Positions 7,254 through 8,177 of a DNA stretch of 8,177 nucleotides are shown here, piece by piece. Under the pieces are notes generated by a model. It saw only the letters and a list, made by a program, of their open reading frames with translations, did not search any database and was not told the DNA's origin. This DNA is from an uncultured Rhodobiaceae bacterium. Its GTDB lineage: Bacteria > Pseudomonadota > Alphaproteobacteria > RS24. The translations under genes were made by a program, and so were the position numbers. Location: positions 1 to 8,177 of the forward strand of contig CAJWBV010000027.1 of the NCBI GenBank assembly GCA_913020275.1. The letters run 5' to 3'. Within the stretch, counting starts at the first letter, position 1, and the number at the start of each line of letters is the position of its first letter.

Positions 7254-8177
7254 TGCAAGACGAAAACCAACCGCCGGAAAATGAAACAAGCGACAGCGCA
7301 CCGGTGATTGACGCGGATGCGCCGGGCTTCGACATGCTGGCCGAGGCGGATGCGGAGAACAATGTGCAATCGGGTGCCGATTACAAAGTATTGGCCCGCA
7401 AATACCGGCCCCGCAATTTCGACGATCTGATCGGTCAGGAATCCATGGTGCGAACCCTGACCAATGCTTTTGAAACCGGACGCATTGCCCATGCCTTTAT
7501 GCTGACCGGCGTGCGCGGCGTCGGCAAGACGACGACGGCACGCATCCTCGCCCGCGCCTTGAATTACACGGGCGATGGCGTGGACGCGCCGAGCATCAAT
7601 CTCGCCCACCCCGGTACGCATTGCGAAGCCATTATGGATGGCTCCCATGTTGATGTGATTGAAATGGACGCCGCCTCGCGCACCGGCATTGGCGACATTC
7701 GCGAGATTATCGAAAATGTGCGCTACGCACCGGCGGCGGCGCGCTTCAAGGTCTATATTATTGACGAAGTGCACATGCTCTCAAAGGCCGCGTTTAACGG
7801 GCTTTTGAAAACGCTGGAAGAACCGCCGGCGCATGTAAAGTTCATTTTCGCGACAACGGAAATTCGGCAGGTGCCGGTAACCGTGCTGTCGCGTTGCCAG
7901 CGGTTTGACTTGCGGCGTCTGACGCCGGAAGACACGAGCGCCCTTTTGGATAAGGTGAGCGCCGCCGAAGACATAAAGCTGAATGATGAGGTGACGGCGC
8001 TGATCGCGCGGGCAGCCGACGGCTCGGCGCGCGACGCGCTTTCATTGCTCGACCGCGCATTGGCCCATGCCGGAGATGCGGGCGATGCACTCAACGCAGA
8101 AACCGTGCGGGGCCTGTTGGGGCTGGCCGATCGGGGGCGGGTGTTTGACCTGTTCGAAATGCTTATGGGCGGCAAAT
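7250..8177 (+). CDS. dnaX: DNA polymerase III subunit gamma/tau, partial (C-terminus beyond right edge)
   Basis: ATPase of the clamp loader that places the beta clamp on primed DNA and organises the replisome. 309 residues are visible, covering an N-terminal extension (1-44, acidic and Ala-rich), then YKVLARKYRPRNF (45-57). Walker A is GVRGVGKTTT (87-96, K93), Walker B IIDEVHML (170-177), sensor 1 about FATTE (200-204), and the SRC arginine finger 214-216. The small helical lid domain follows (DGSARDALSLLDRAL). The four-cysteine zinc module of E. coli DnaX is replaced by a segment with a single Cys (C125), as I recall for other alphaproteobacteria. ATG ATG at 7250 was chosen as the longest sensible start; it has no clear ribosome site, and an ATG at 7334 is an alternative that would keep the AAA+ core. 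The tau-specific C-terminus and any frameshift site lie outside the window. Confidence 0.95.
   Translation, partial: MMQDENQPPENETSDSAPVIDADAPGFDMLAEADAENNVQSGADYKVLARKYRPRNFDDLIGQESMVRTLTNAFETGRIAHAFMLTGVRGVGKTTTARILARALNYTGDGVDAPSINLAHPGTHCEAIMDGSHVDVIEMDAASRTGIGDIREIIENVRYAPAAARFKVYIIDEVHMLSKAAFNGLLKTLEEPPAHVKFIFATTEIRQVPVTVLSRCQRFDLRRLTPEDTSALLDKVSAAEDIKLNDEVTALIARAADGSARDALSLLDRALAHAGDAGDALNAETVRGLLGLADRGRVFDLFEMLMGGK

Noticed and set aside
7238..7774. A 178-codon open frame on the minus strand over the dnaX start
   Set aside because: Antisense shadow of the dnaX AAA+ domain; His/Arg/Gly-rich composition typical of a reversed GC-rich gene.

Overview
The window looks like ordinary core chromosome from an alphaproteobacterium. 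The evidence is the gene order: membrane-anchored cytochrome c (CycM type), kdsB, pheA, nudC, small SRP RNA, dnaX. A DnaX with an acidic N-terminal extension and without the usual four-cysteine zinc module fits as well. KdsB implies a Gram-negative cell with Kdo-containing lipopolysaccharide. A Hyphomicrobiales/Parvibaculales-like lineage is plausible, but species cannot be assigned by eye.

Layout. Positions 1-3574, read on the minus strand, carry a peptide ABC importer operon in the order yejA, yejB, yejE; yejE runs off the left edge and the ATPase gene yejF is expected beyond it. A cytochrome c gene follows (3671-4189, minus). Across a 155-bp divergent intergenic region lie kdsB and pheA (4345-5939, plus), two bases apart. 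nudC (5963-6907, minus) converges on pheA. A GC-rich region with a perfect 16-bp palindrome separates nudC from the SRP RNA gene (about 7063-7166, plus). Then dnaX (7250 to the right edge, plus) begins and is cut off after its AAA+ core has started.

How the genes work together. YejA would capture peptides in the periplasm and YejB/YejE would pass them through the inner membrane. CycM would carry electrons to a terminal oxidase. KdsB activates Kdo for lipopolysaccharide, and PheA makes phenylpyruvate for phenylalanine. NudC hydrolyses NAD(H) or removes NAD caps from RNA. The SRP RNA targets membrane proteins, and DnaX builds the clamp loader. The last five form a housekeeping neighbourhood rather than one pathway.

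I found no mobile element, CRISPR array, tRNA or clear novel system. The most unusual sequence-level observation is a perfect 13-bp tandem duplication at the yejA/yejB junction. The yejA stop codon spans the boundary between the two copies, so losing one copy would fuse YejA in frame to YejB. Other points worth a look are the palindrome upstream of nudC and the SRP RNA, and a 15-codon leader frame whose stop overlaps the dnaX start.
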